Below, piece after piece: positions 19,648 to 27,687 of a stretch of DNA of 64,000 nt. Origin of the DNA: Geodermatophilus aquaeductus (GTDB lineage: Bacteria; Actinomycetota; Actinomycetes; Mycobacteriales; Geodermatophilaceae); the NCBI RefSeq assembly GCF_900182545.1, contig NZ_FXTJ01000002.1, positions 682,001 to 746,000 on the forward strand, read 5' to 3'. Within the stretch, counting starts at the first letter, position 1. Every line of letters starts with the position of its first letter. Made by a program: the position numbers and the translations under genes. Below the pieces are notes generated by a model. That model saw nothing but the letters and a program-made list of their open reading frames with translations. It did no database searches and had not been told where the DNA came from.

Positions 19648-20615
19648 CGGGAGCCCGCGGGGTCAGTCGGGGTGGCGGGGTGGGCAGGCGGCAGGGCCTC
19701 GTAGAGCAGGTCGAGCAGCGGCGCGCCCTCGTGCCGCTTGAGCCGGCCGGCGGCCAGCGCGCGCTCGGTCGTCCGCTGCGCCATCGCGACGTAGGCGGCC
19801 ACGGACTCCGGCGCCCGCTCGGTGAGCGTCTCGAGATGGTCGGCCACGGTGCCGACGTCGCCGCGGCTGACCGGGCCGGTGAGCCCGCGGTCGCCGCGGC
19901 GCAGGCCGTTGTCGAGCGCGGCGGTGAGCAGCGGGGTGAGCACCCGGGCCGGGGCGTCGACGCCGGCCGCGCGCAGCAGGTCGGCGGCCTCGGCGACGAG
20001 GGTGACCAGGTGGTTGGCGCCAGTGACCAGGGCGGCGTGGTAGAGCCGCCGGTCGGCCTCGGCGACGAAGAACGGCTCGCCGCCCATCTCGAGGACGAGC
20101 GTCTCGGCGACCGGCCGGTGCTCGGGGCGGCTGGTGACGCCGAACGGGGCGCCGGTGAGCCCGTCGGCGTCCTCGGGGGCGCCGGTGAAGGTCATGGCCG
20201 GGTGCAGCGCCAGCGGGAGGACGCCGGCCCGCTCGGCGGGGGCGAGCGCGGCGAGGCCGTGCGCGCCGGAGGTGTGGAACGCCAGCTGGCCGGCCCGCCA
20301 GGCGCCGGTCTCGGCCAGGCCGGCGACCAGGCCGGGGAGCGTGTCGTCGGGGACGGCGAGGACCACGAGGTCGGCGGCGGCGACCACCTCGTCGGCCGGC
20401 AACAGCGGGGTGCCGGGCAGCAGCCGGGCGGCGCGCTCGGCGGAGGCGGTGGAGACGCCGGAGGCGGCGACCACGTCGTGGCCGGCGGCGGCGAGGGCGG
20501 CCCCGAGGACGGCGCCGACGCGGCCGGCGCCGACGACTCCGATCCGGAGCCGGGCGGGGGCGCTGGCGGCGGGCGGGAGCCCGGCAGCGCGGGGGTTCCT
20601 GCGGGCAGCAGGCAT
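19644..20615 (-). CDS. Rossmann-like and DUF2520 domain protein
   Basis: 323 residues from the ATG at 20613-20615, with GAGGAG upstream. The N-terminal NADP-binding fold shows [22 protein letters not shown] and [15 protein letters not shown]. The C-terminal DUF2520 part has [21 protein letters not shown] and [20 protein letters not shown]. This is the conserved neighbour of panC in actinobacteria (Rv3603c). It resembles ketopantoate reductase and F420-dependent oxidoreductases, so a pantoate-supplying reductase is a reasonable guess; panE is not seen nearby. Confidence 0.9.
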   Translation of the reverse strand: MPAARRNPRAAGLPPAASAPARLRIGVVGAGRVGAVLGAALAAAGHDVVAASGVSTASAERAARLLPGTPLLPADEVVAAADLVVLAVPDDTLPGLVAGLAETGAWRAGQLAFHTSGAHGLAALAPAERAGVLPLALHPAMTFTGAPEDADGLTGAPFGVTSRPEHRPVAETLVLEMGGEPFFVAEADRRLYHAALVTGANHLVTLVAEAADLLRAAGVDAPARVLTPLLTAALDNGLRRGDRGLTGPVSRGDVGTVADHLETLTERAPESVAAYVAMAQRTTERALAAGRLKRHEGAPLLDLLYEALPPAHPATPTDPAGSR

Positions 20616-20933
20616 CGGGACACTCCTCGTTCCAGTCCCTGGCGGGTACCGGACTCGGTGGGCGGACCGTCGGCGCTGGCGGTCCTTGTGGTGCCGGGTG
20701 GTGCTGGCCGTGCTCGGTGGTACCCGGCGGGCCGTCCGCTGCGACCGGTGTGTGTCACGCGGGCGACGTGCCGATGGCGAGTGTGTGACCGCCCGCGGTC
20801 CCCTGCAACGCAACGGCACTGTGGGGTGCCTCACGTGCCGCCCGGGAGGGGGTCGGGAGCGGCGCCGCGGCCCGACCTACCGTGTGCGGCGGGCACCGGC
20901 GACGAGGCCGGCCGACACCGACAGGAGCGCGAC
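20616..20933. other. Divergent intergenic region
   Basis: 318 bp between the pan operon and the SDR gene, which are transcribed apart. No convincing gene. A TACCGT box at 20878-20883 could be a -10 for the SDR gene. Two imperfect copies of a GGTACC-containing stretch flank a GC-rich section at about 20643-20735. Confidence 0.5.
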
Positions 20934-21680
20934 GTGGGCACGTTCGAGGGACGCACCGCACTGGTCACCGGCGGCAGCCGCGGCATCGGGCTGGCCATTG
21001 CCCGCAGCCTGGTCGACCGGGGGGCGCGCGTGGTGCTCACCGCACGCAAGCCGGAGGCGCTGGAGGAGGCCGTGGCCTCGCTCGGCGGGCCCGAGGTCGC
21101 CGTCGGCGTGCCGGGCAACGCCGGGGACGCCGCGCACCGCGCGGAGGCTGTGCGCACCGCCGTCGAGCGCTTCGGCAGCCTCGACCACCTGGTGGGCAAC
21201 GTCGGGATCAACCCGGTCTACGGCCCGATGGTCGACCTCGAGCTCGACGCGTTCCGCAAGATCCTCGACACGAACGTCGTCGGCACGCTCGGGCTGGTGC
21301 AGGAGGCCTGGCGGGCGTGGATGGGCGAGCACGGCGGCTCGGTGCTCGTCGTCGCGTCGGTGGCCGGGCTGAAGGCCTCGCCGAACATCGCCGGCTACGG
21401 GGTGAGCAAGGCCGCGCTGATCAACCTGGTCACCCAGCTGGCCGTCGAGCTCGGCCCGAAGGTGACGGTCAACGCCGTCGCGCCGGCCGTGGTGAAGACC
21501 CGCTTCGCCGGCGCGTTGTACGAGGGCCGCGAGGCGGAGGCCGCCCGCGCCTACCCCGCCGGGCGCCTCGGCGAGCCGGAGGACATCGGCGAGGCCGCGG
21601 CCTACCTGCTCGGCGCCGGCTGGGTCACCGGCCAGACGATGGTGCTCGACGGCGGCGCGCTCTCGCGCGGTCCCGCCTAG
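20934..21680 (+). CDS. Short-chain dehydrogenase/reductase (SDR)
   Basis: 248 residues from the GTG at 20934-20936 with AGGAG 6 nt upstream. Cofactor motif TGGSRGIG at about 12-19, NVG (in place of NAG) at about 88, catalytic Ser in VVASVAG, and YGVSK as the YxxxK active site. The C-terminal sequence GRLGEPEDIGEAAAYLLGAGWVTGQTMVLDGG is typical of 3-oxoacyl-ACP reductase-like SDRs. The Arg in ARKPEAL after strand 2 suggests NADP(H). The substrate cannot be deduced. It stands alone, opposite to its neighbours. Confidence 0.9.
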   Translation: MGTFEGRTALVTGGSRGIGLAIARSLVDRGARVVLTARKPEALEEAVASLGGPEVAVGVPGNAGDAAHRAEAVRTAVERFGSLDHLVGNVGINPVYGPMVDLELDAFRKILDTNVVGTLGLVQEAWRAWMGEHGGSVLVVASVAGLKASPNIAGYGVSKAALINLVTQLAVELGPKVTVNAVAPAVVKTRFAGALYEGREAEAARAYPAGRLGEPEDIGEAAAYLLGAGWVTGQTMVLDGGALSRGPA

Positions 21681-22690
21681 TCGCGGTAGCGCCGCCGGCG
21701 GCCGCCGGGGGTGACGCCGCTCTCGGCGAGGATCTGCGCCAGCCGTGCGGAGCCGGCCTCCTCCTCGGCCGGGGGCACCGCGTACCCGCCGTGGCCCGCC
21801 GCGGCGGCGTGCACGGAGGGCCGCTCGGCGGTCAGCTGCTCGGCCGGTGCCGGCGGCAGCAGGTCGGCGGCCAGGTCGGTGCGGCGGCGGCGCGGCGCGC
21901 CCGTGTCCACGGGGACCGGCGGCGGGGTGAGCACGCGGGCCACCGGCTCGGGGTCCGGGGACACGACCGGGACGGCCACCGTGGCGGGCGCCCCGGTGCC
22001 GGGCCAGCCGCCGAGCTCGCGGGTGACGTCGGCGTGCCAGGCCACCTGGGCCGCGGACGCCGTCGCGGGCTCCAGCGGCTCCCGCCCGGTGCGCACCGAC
22101 TGGGTCCGCATGACGACCCGCTCGACGTGCATCTCGCCCGCGTGGTGCAGCTCGCCGGTCTGCCGCTCGGTCAGCTCGGCGCGCAGCCGGCCGACGTCGC
22201 CGCGCAGCCCGGCCAGCTCGGCCAGGTCCGCCCGCAGCCCGGCGAGCGCGGCGAGGTCGGCCCGCAGGGCACCGACCGCGGCGACCTCGGTGCGCAGCGC
22301 GTCGAGACCGGTCAGGTCCCCGCGCAGACCGGCCAGCTCGCTGCGCAGGCCGTCGAGCTCGCGGCGCATCGCGGCCTCTGCCTCGCCGCGGACCTGCAGC
22401 TCCAGTTCCAGCTCGGCCTGCCGGTGCACCGCGGCCTCGCGCTCGAGCTCGGCGTCGTAGGTGCGGCGCAGCTCCGCCTCGACCGCCGCCACGTCCCGCC
22501 CCTCGGCAGCGGCGGCCTCGGGACGTCGTCCGGTGGCGAAGGCGGCGCCCAGGCAGGCCCAGGCGACGGCGACCACGGCGACGCGCAGCACCTGCGGGTC
22601 GTCGGACAGGAAGACGACGGCCGTGGCCGCGGCGGCGGCCACGCACCCGACCAGCAGTCCGGCGACACGCATCCGTCCCCCCGTCCGCAT
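21677..22690 (-). CDS. DUF6779-like membrane protein with coiled coil (Rv3604c-like)
   Basis: 337 residues from the ATG at 22688-22690. A TACGCT box six bases before that ATG fits a leaderless transcript; an internal ATG at 22672 has a GGGGGG stretch before it and is the alternative. Two membrane helices (MRVAGLLVGCVAAAAATAVVFL and VLRVAVVAVAWACLGAAFATG) are followed by a long Ala/Leu/Arg/Glu coiled coil (about 75-185, with repeated LRADLAxLAGLR units) and a Pro/Ala-rich C-terminal region. Position between DUF2520 and DUF3180 genes matches Rv3604c. Function unknown; a scaffold role is possible. Confidence 0.8.
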   Translation of the reverse strand: MRTGGRMRVAGLLVGCVAAAAATAVVFLSDDPQVLRVAVVAVAWACLGAAFATGRRPEAAAAEGRDVAAVEAELRRTYDAELEREAAVHRQAELELELQVRGEAEAAMRRELDGLRSELAGLRGDLTGLDALRTEVAAVGALRADLAALAGLRADLAELAGLRGDVGRLRAELTERQTGELHHAGEMHVERVVMRTQSVRTGREPLEPATASAAQVAWHADVTRELGGWPGTGAPATVAVPVVSPDPEPVARVLTPPPVPVDTGAPRRRRTDLAADLLPPAPAEQLTAERPSVHAAAAGHGGYAVPPAEEEAGSARLAQILAESGVTPGGRRRRYRD

Positions 22691-22710
22691 GGGGACAGCG
22701 TAACGGTGAG

Positions 22711-22760
22711 CGAGCCCCCGACTCCGGCACGGAGTCATCCGTGCCGAATTCGGGGGCTCG
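22711..22760 (-). terminator. Long hairpin terminator of the betaine transporter operon
   Basis: CGAGCCCCCGA (22711-22721) pairs with TCGGGGGCTCG (22750-22760), and inside it CGGCACGG pairs with CCGTGCCG. It lies 12 bp beyond the stop of the binding-protein gene and ends before the start of the next gene. Confidence 0.85.
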
Positions 22761-22772
22761 TCGGGTCCTTCG

Positions 22773-23786
22773 TCAGCCCTGGGCGAGGGCGCCGTCGGAG
22801 CTGAACACCAGGCCCATCGAGACCTCACCCTGCGTGATGGCGGCCTTGGTGGCCGGGCCGCCGGCGTCGAACTCACGGAACTCGGCGAAGGTCAGGCCGT
22901 AGGTCTCCTCGAGGCCCGGCTGGCAGAACGGCCGGGTCGGGCACTCGGCCGGCCCGCCGAGGACCAGCGACCCGTCGCCGCACGCGTCGGCGAGCTCCGA
23001 CAGCGTCGTCACGCCGAGCTGGTCGGCGAACTCCTGCGTCACGGCGAAGGCGTTCTGGTCGGCGGCCTCCGACGGCGTCCCGAAGGTCAGCCCGACCTGG
23101 TCGGCCAGCGGCTGCAGCGCGTCGCGGGTGGCCTGGGCGTCGCCGCTGGCGATCGGCGTCGGGTTGGCGCCGTTGACCTGCGCGTTGAGCGCCTCGGTCA
23201 CGGTGGCCAGGTACTCCGGGAAGACCTGCAGGTCGGTGCCGGAGATGAGGGCCGGCAGGTAGAGGTCGCGGTTGCCGACCTCGCGCACGGTGGCGTCGAA
23301 GCCCGCCGCCTGCAGCACCCCGGCGTAGATGTTGCCCAGGATCGTCGACTCGGTGAAGTTGCCCGCGCCGACGACGATCGGCCCGCTGCCCTGCTCGAGA
23401 CCCTCGGTGACGCCGCTCTCCTCGACCCACGCGGCCGCGACGTCCTCGGCGCTCTGCCGCTCGAGGTCGACGGCGGCGTTCATGTCGATGAGCTGGTCGG
23501 TGGTCAGCGCGGCCGAGACCGCGTCGAGGGCCGGCACCAGCGCCGGGTTGGCCGCGGCGGTGGCCGCCGTGACCGCCGGGACGATGTTGTCGGCGTTCTG
23601 CAGCTCCTGGTCGTCCTCGAGCACGACGAGCTGGTCGCCGGGCACCGGGGCGCAGGCGTCGCCGCTGGCGGCCGAGCCGCTGGTCCCGGTGGAGCCGCCG
23701 GTGCCCGAGGAGCCGGACTCGCCGCAGGCGGCCGTCAGGAGCAAGCCGGCGAGCAGGAGAGGAGCGAGGGCGCGCTGCTTGCGCAT
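22773..23786 (-). CDS. Glycine betaine/choline ABC transporter binding lipoprotein, apparently circularly permuted
   Basis: 337 residues from the ATG at 23784-23786. Lipobox LLTAAC (Cys about residue 21) then a Ser/Gly linker. The OpuAC-type domain is read in unusual order. The segment that normally ends the protein (LVVLEDDQELQNADNIVPAV ... LTTDQLIDMN ... AEDVAAAW) comes first, at about 55-130. The normal N-terminal start (IVVGAGNFTESTILGNIYAG) follows, and the protein ends at GLVFSSDGALAQG, where Bacillus OpuCC continues with the tyrosine-Asp-Leu segment. Ligand-binding function with the adjacent permeases is expected. CxxC-like Cys pairs (ACGDGS, ECPTRPFC) may form disulfides. Confidence 0.9.
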   Translation of the reverse strand: MRKQRALAPLLLAGLLLTAACGESGSSGTGGSTGTSGSAASGDACAPVPGDQLVVLEDDQELQNADNIVPAVTAATAAANPALVPALDAVSAALTTDQLIDMNAAVDLERQSAEDVAAAWVEESGVTEGLEQGSGPIVVGAGNFTESTILGNIYAGVLQAAGFDATVREVGNRDLYLPALISGTDLQVFPEYLATVTEALNAQVNGANPTPIASGDAQATRDALQPLADQVGLTFGTPSEAADQNAFAVTQEFADQLGVTTLSELADACGDGSLVLGGPAECPTRPFCQPGLEETYGLTFAEFREFDAGGPATKAAITQGEVSMGLVFSSDGALAQG

Positions 23787-23947
23787 GGTGGTCCGCCTTC
23801 TGTGTCCCGTGCGGCGAGCGGCCGCGACGCGTGTCTGGCGGGGGTGGCCCGCGCGGGACATGCAACCCCCGGGGTTCTCCCCCGGGCAATCGCCGCACGG
23901 ATGTGTTGCGCGGTCGTTACACGCCCGCGCTCAGGAGGAGATCCAGC

Positions 23948-24685
23948 TCACAGCGGCACGCCGCTGGCCGTGGGTTCCGGAACCCCTCCGGCCCGCGGTG
24001 ACGTCCTGACCTGCAGGAACGGCAGCCGGCGGGGGCCCGGGGTCACCGCCCAGGACACCGTCGCGAGCAGCAGCTCGGTGAGCAGCGCCAGGCCCGCCAC
24101 CAGGATCGCGCCGGCGATCATCACGCCGTAGTCCTGCTGGCCGAAGCCGAGGTTGATCAGCCGGCCCAGCCCTCCCCCGCCGACCAGCGCAGCCAGGCCC
24201 GCCGTCGCCACCACCTGCACCGCGGCGGTGCGGATGCCGGTGGTCACCAGCGGCAGGGCCAGCGGCAGCTCGACGCGACCGAGGACCTGCGCCCGGCTCA
24301 TGCCCATCCCCCGCGCGGCCTCGCGGACCTCGGCGTCGACACCGCGGAAGCCGACGAAGGTGTTGGTGAGGATCGGCGGGATCGCGAACACCGCCAGCGC
24401 GATCGTCGTCGCGCGGTTGCCGAAGCCGATCGGGCTGACGGCGAAGAGGGTGAGCAGCGCCAGCGTCGGGATGGCCCGGCTGACGTTGGACAGGACGACG
24501 ACCAGGCCGGCGCCGCGACGCGCCGTGCCGAGCGCGACGCCGATCGGCAGCGCCACGACCATCGCCGCCAGCACCGCGACGGCGGAGATGCCGATGTGCT
24601 CCAGCGCGAGGTCGGTGATTCCGTTGGGCCGGCTCCAGTTGAACGGGTCGTTGAGGTACGTGATCGCGCGGGAGAAGTCGTTCAC
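23948..24685 (-). CDS. OpuC-type ABC transporter permease
   Basis: 245 residues from the GTG that overlaps the stop of the upstream permease (GTGA, 24682-24685). About five membrane helices are seen. The EAA loop is EVREAARGMGMSRAQVLGRVELPLALP. The motifs SNVSRAIPTLALLTLF and GGGGLGRLINLGFGQQDYG are typical of glycine betaine/choline permeases (OpuBB/OpuCB-like). It pairs with the neighbouring permease. Confidence 0.92.
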   Translation of the reverse strand: MNDFSRAITYLNDPFNWSRPNGITDLALEHIGISAVAVLAAMVVALPIGVALGTARRGAGLVVVLSNVSRAIPTLALLTLFAVSPIGFGNRATTIALAVFAIPPILTNTFVGFRGVDAEVREAARGMGMSRAQVLGRVELPLALPLVTTGIRTAAVQVVATAGLAALVGGGGLGRLINLGFGQQDYGVMIAGAILVAGLALLTELLLATVSWAVTPGPRRLPFLQVRTSPRAGGVPEPTASGVPL

Positions 24686-25413
24686 GTCCGCACCGCCCGG
24701 GCCCAGGGGGTCAGCACCCGCTCGGCGCCGGCCAGCAGGACGTCGGCCAGCAGCGCGAGCAGCACGCAGCCGACGGCGCCGGTGACGATCTCGGCGCGGT
24801 AGAAGTTCGCGGCGAACCCGCCGGTGATCAGCTGCCCCAGCCCGCCGTGGCCGACCAGGACGCCGACCGTCGTCAGCGCCACCGTGGACACCGTCGCGAT
24901 CCGCAGCCCCGCCATGAACGCCGGCAGCGCGAGCGGCAGGTCCACCCGCCAGAACGTCTGCGCCGCCGACAGCCCCATGCCGCGCGCCGCCTCCCGGACG
25001 TCGGCGGGGACGCCCTGCAGGCCGGCCAGGAAGTTCCGCACGAGGATCACCAGCGAGTAGGCGACCAGCCCGATCAGCACGGTGTTCGACGACAGCCCGG
25101 TGAAGGGCACCAGCAGCGCGAACAGCGCCAGCGACGGGATCGTGTAGACGACCGTGGACAGGCCCAGGACAGGCGCCGACAGGTACCGGCTGCGCCGTGC
25201 CAGCAGGGCCAGTGGCAGCGCGACGGCCGCCCCGATGACCACCGCCAGCACGGTGAGGCGCACGTGCTCGCCGGTGTAGGTCAGGATGGAGTCCCAGTTG
25301 TCGGTCACGTAGGACGGGTCGAACCACGGGTTCGGGGCCTCGTCCACCGCGAGCAGCCCCACCGCGGGGTCGCTCACCGCGTCCAGGAGCGGGCGCGTAG
25401 CCAGGGAGGTCAC
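24682..25413 (-). CDS. OpuC-type ABC transporter permease
   Basis: 243 residues from the GTG at 25411-25413. The EAA loop is DVREAARGMGLSAAQTFWRVDLPLALP; STVVYTIPSLALFALLVPFTG and GHGGLGQLITGGF fit the betaine permease family. The chosen GTG is three bases from the divergent ATPase start. A TAGCGT box seven bases upstream would make the mRNA leaderless. Internal GTG codons at residues 16 and 26 are alternative starts, still before the first membrane helix. Confidence 0.9.
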   Translation of the reverse strand: MTSLATRPLLDAVSDPAVGLLAVDEAPNPWFDPSYVTDNWDSILTYTGEHVRLTVLAVVIGAAVALPLALLARRSRYLSAPVLGLSTVVYTIPSLALFALLVPFTGLSSNTVLIGLVAYSLVILVRNFLAGLQGVPADVREAARGMGLSAAQTFWRVDLPLALPAFMAGLRIATVSTVALTTVGVLVGHGGLGQLITGGFAANFYRAEIVTGAVGCVLLALLADVLLAGAERVLTPWARAVRT

Positions 25414-25416
25414 CCG

Positions 25417-26619
25417 GTGGACGCTACTGCCGCGAGCGGTCCGGACGGCAGCGCGTCGGAGGGCACGGCGCAGGAGATCCGGCTCGAGGGGGTCTCCAAG
25501 ACCTACGCCGACGGGACGGTCGGCGTCGAGCGGCTGGACCTCACCTTCGCCGCCGGCGAGCTGTCGGTCCTGGTCGGCCCCTCGGGCTGCGGCAAGACCA
25601 CGACCATGAAGATGATCAACCGGGTCATCGAGCCGACGACGGGGCGGATCCTGCTCGGCGGCGAGGACGTCACCCGGGTCGACCCCGACAAGCTGCGCCG
25701 CCGCATGGGCTACGTCATCCAGAACGTCGGGCTCTTCCCCCACCAGACCGTCCGGGACAACGTGGCCACGGTGCCGCGGCTGCTGGGCTGGGACAAGCGG
25801 CGCACCCGCGCCCGGGTCGACGAGCTCCTGTCCACCGTGGGCCTCGACCCCGCCGTCCACGGCAAGCGCTACCCGGCGCAGCTCTCCGGCGGCCAGCGGC
25901 AGCGCGCCGGGGTGGCGCGGGCGCTGGCGGCCGACCCCGCCGTCCTGCTCATGGACGAGCCCTTCTCCGCCGTCGACCCGGTGGTGCGCGAGCGGCTGCA
26001 GGCGGAGTTCCTGCGGCTGCAGGAGACCGTGCGCAAGACCATCGTCTTCGTCACCCACGACATCGAGGAGGCCGTGCGGCTCGGCGACCGCATCGCGGTG
26101 ATGAGCACCGGCGGCCGGGTCGAGCAGTTCGCGCCGCCCGCCGAGCTCCTCGGCCGCCCGGCCACCCCGTTCGTGGCCGACTTCGTCGGCGCCGACCGCG
26201 GCCTCAAGCGGCTGGCGGTCACCGCCATCGGCCCCGACGACCTCGAGCGCCCGCCGGTGGTGCACGTCGCCGACGGCCTGGCCGACGCGCGGGCCTCGCT
26301 GCAGGTGCACGGCGCCCGGTGGGCGGTGGTCCTCGACGACGACGAGCGGCTGCACGGCTGGCTGTCGGCCGACCGCGCGGTCGGCGCGGGCACGGTGGGC
26401 TCGGCCGCGCGGCGCATGGAGGCGTGGGTGCCGGCCGACGCGACGCTGAAGACCGCGTTCTCCACGATGCTGCAGCACGAGGCCGGCTGGGTGGCGGTCC
26501 TCGACGGCGACGTCTTCCTCGGGGTGCTGACCCCGGAGTCGCTGCACGCCGCGCTGCGCCGCTCGGTCGACGGCACGGCTCCCGAGACGGCCGGTGCCGC
26601 GGTGCCCGCGCGCTCCTAG
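25417..26619 (+). CDS. OpuC-type ABC transporter ATP-binding protein with CBS domains
   Basis: 400 residues from the GTG at 25417-25419 with GGGAGG 7 nt upstream. Walker A GPSGCGKTTT (about 50-59), Q-loop IQNVGLFPHQTV, signature LSGGQRQRAGVARAL, Walker B VLLMDEPFSAVDP and the switch His in FVTHDIEEA. A C-terminal tandem CBS-like region (about 285-385, ARWAVVLDDDERLHGWLS and GWVAVLDGDVFLGVLTPESL) is the osmosensing module known from OpuA/OpuC ATPases. It is transcribed divergently from its two permeases, and its end overlaps DUF3180 by 4 bp. Confidence 0.93.
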   Translation: MDATAASGPDGSASEGTAQEIRLEGVSKTYADGTVGVERLDLTFAAGELSVLVGPSGCGKTTTMKMINRVIEPTTGRILLGGEDVTRVDPDKLRRRMGYVIQNVGLFPHQTVRDNVATVPRLLGWDKRRTRARVDELLSTVGLDPAVHGKRYPAQLSGGQRQRAGVARALAADPAVLLMDEPFSAVDPVVRERLQAEFLRLQETVRKTIVFVTHDIEEAVRLGDRIAVMSTGGRVEQFAPPAELLGRPATPFVADFVGADRGLKRLAVTAIGPDDLERPPVVHVADGLADARASLQVHGARWAVVLDDDERLHGWLSADRAVGAGTVGSAARRMEAWVPADATLKTAFSTMLQHEAGWVAVLDGDVFLGVLTPESLHAALRRSVDGTAPETAGAAVPARS

Positions 26620-27152
26620 GCGCGGACGCCGTCCCCCGGGCGCTGCTCGTCGCGCTCCTCCGGCGGCACGCGGCACACCGACTCGAGCCACAGCGCGGCC
26701 GCGGTCAGCGCCGCGGCGCACAGCACCCCGACGACGGCGGTCACCGTGTCGCTGCCGGCCGCCTGCAGCCGTGACACCGCCGGCCCGACGTGCAGCAGCA
26801 CCCCGGCCCAGATGCCCACGAAGGCCGCGCCCACGAAGGCGCTGGCCTGGGCGAGCACCGCCAGCCGGGCCACCAGCATCGGCTCGACCGGGCGCACCAG
26901 GGGCGTCGCCGGGTCGGCGGCCCGGACCGTCTCCCCGCCGCGGGCCGAGCGCCGGGCGGCGCGCTGGGCGGCCAGGCGGGCGCGCAGCGTGCGGGCACCG
27001 AGCGCCTCGGCGACGGCCAGCACCGCCAGCGGGACCGGCAGCCACCAGCGCAGCGGCGGCAGGCTGCCGTAGGTCGCGCGCACCAGCAGCCAGGCGGCCA
27101 GCGCCAGCCCGGCGGCGACGACCACGAGGTCGCGGCGGCTCACCGGCCTCAC
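26616..27152 (-). CDS. DUF3180 membrane protein (Rv3605c-like)
   Basis: 178 residues with four predicted membrane helices (LVVVAAGLALAAWLLV, LRWWLPVPLAVLAVAEAL, ASAFVGAAFVGIWAGVLLHV, VGVLCAAALTAAALWLESVCRVP). The stretch SVCRVPP at the end is characteristic of the family that follows folK in actinobacteria. The GTG at 27152 has CGGAG 7 nt upstream. Function unknown. Confidence 0.88.
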   Translation of the reverse strand: MRPVSRRDLVVVAAGLALAAWLLVRATYGSLPPLRWWLPVPLAVLAVAEALGARTLRARLAAQRAARRSARGGETVRAADPATPLVRPVEPMLVARLAVLAQASAFVGAAFVGIWAGVLLHVGPAVSRLQAAGSDTVTAVVGVLCAAALTAAALWLESVCRVPPEERDEQRPGDGVRA

Positions 27153-27165
27153 TCTGCAGCTCCGC

Positions 27166-27188
27166 GTGAGCTCGCGAGCTCGCTCACC
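27166..27188. repeat. Palindromic repeat copy 1, at the folK stop
   Basis: GTGAGCTCGCGAGCTCGCTC followed by ACC. The core GAGCTCGCGAGCTC is a perfect 14-bp palindrome flanked by GTGAGC/GCTCAC. The identical 23 bases recur at 29665-29687. On the minus strand its TGA is the folK stop codon. Possible terminator or REP-like element. Confidence 0.8.
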
Positions 27189-27687
27189 GAAGGTGCTCCC
27201 ACTTCACGACCGCGGCCACCTCGTCGGGCGGCAGCGCGGCGACCAGGTCGGCGACCCGCCCGTGCCCGGGCAGCACGGCGGTGGGGTCGAGTGACAGCCA
27301 CGGGACCAGGACGAACGCCCGTTCGTGCGCCCGGGGGTGCGGCAGGGTGAGGGCCGGGTCGTCGGAGACCACCGGCGTCCCGTCGTCGGCGGTCACGGTG
27401 ACCACGTCGACGTCGAGGGTGCGCGCGCCCCACCGGACCTCGCGGGTGCGGCCGGCGGCCTGCTCGAGCTCCTGCGCGCGGGCCAGCCAGCCGGCGGCGT
27501 CGCGGTCGCCGCGGACGAACACCACCGCGTTGAGGTAGGACGGCTGTTCGACCGGGCCCCACGGCGGCGTCTCGTACAGCGTCGAGCGGGCGACGAGGCC
27601 GTCGGCCTTGAGCGCCTCCATCGCCGTGCGCAGCGCGCGGGCGCGGTCGCCGAGGTTGGCGCCCAGGGACAGCACCGCGCGGGTCAA
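27184..27687 (-). CDS. folK: 2-amino-4-hydroxy-6-hydroxymethyldihydropteridine pyrophosphokinase FolK
   Basis: 167 residues from a TTG at 27685-27687, preferred because it overlaps the folB stop as TTGA, the same coupling used through the operon; a GTG four codons later is the alternative. Family motifs: AVLSLGANLGDRARAL, YETPPWGPVEQPSYLNAVV, RWGARTLDVDVV (metal-binding DxD), LTLPHPRAHERAFVLVPW. It transfers pyrophosphate from ATP in folate synthesis. Its stop codon lies inside a palindromic repeat. Confidence 0.94.
   Translation of the reverse strand: MTRAVLSLGANLGDRARALRTAMEALKADGLVARSTLYETPPWGPVEQPSYLNAVVFVRGDRDAAGWLARAQELEQAAGRTREVRWGARTLDVDVVTVTADDGTPVVSDDPALTLPHPRAHERAFVLVPWLSLDPTAVLPGHGRVADLVAALPPDEVAAVVKWEHLR

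Noticed and set aside
23860..23915. CCCCGGGG-rich stretch between the binding-protein and permease genes as a terminator
   Set aside because: The short self-complementary runs do not form a single convincing stem, and the genes on both sides read the same way.
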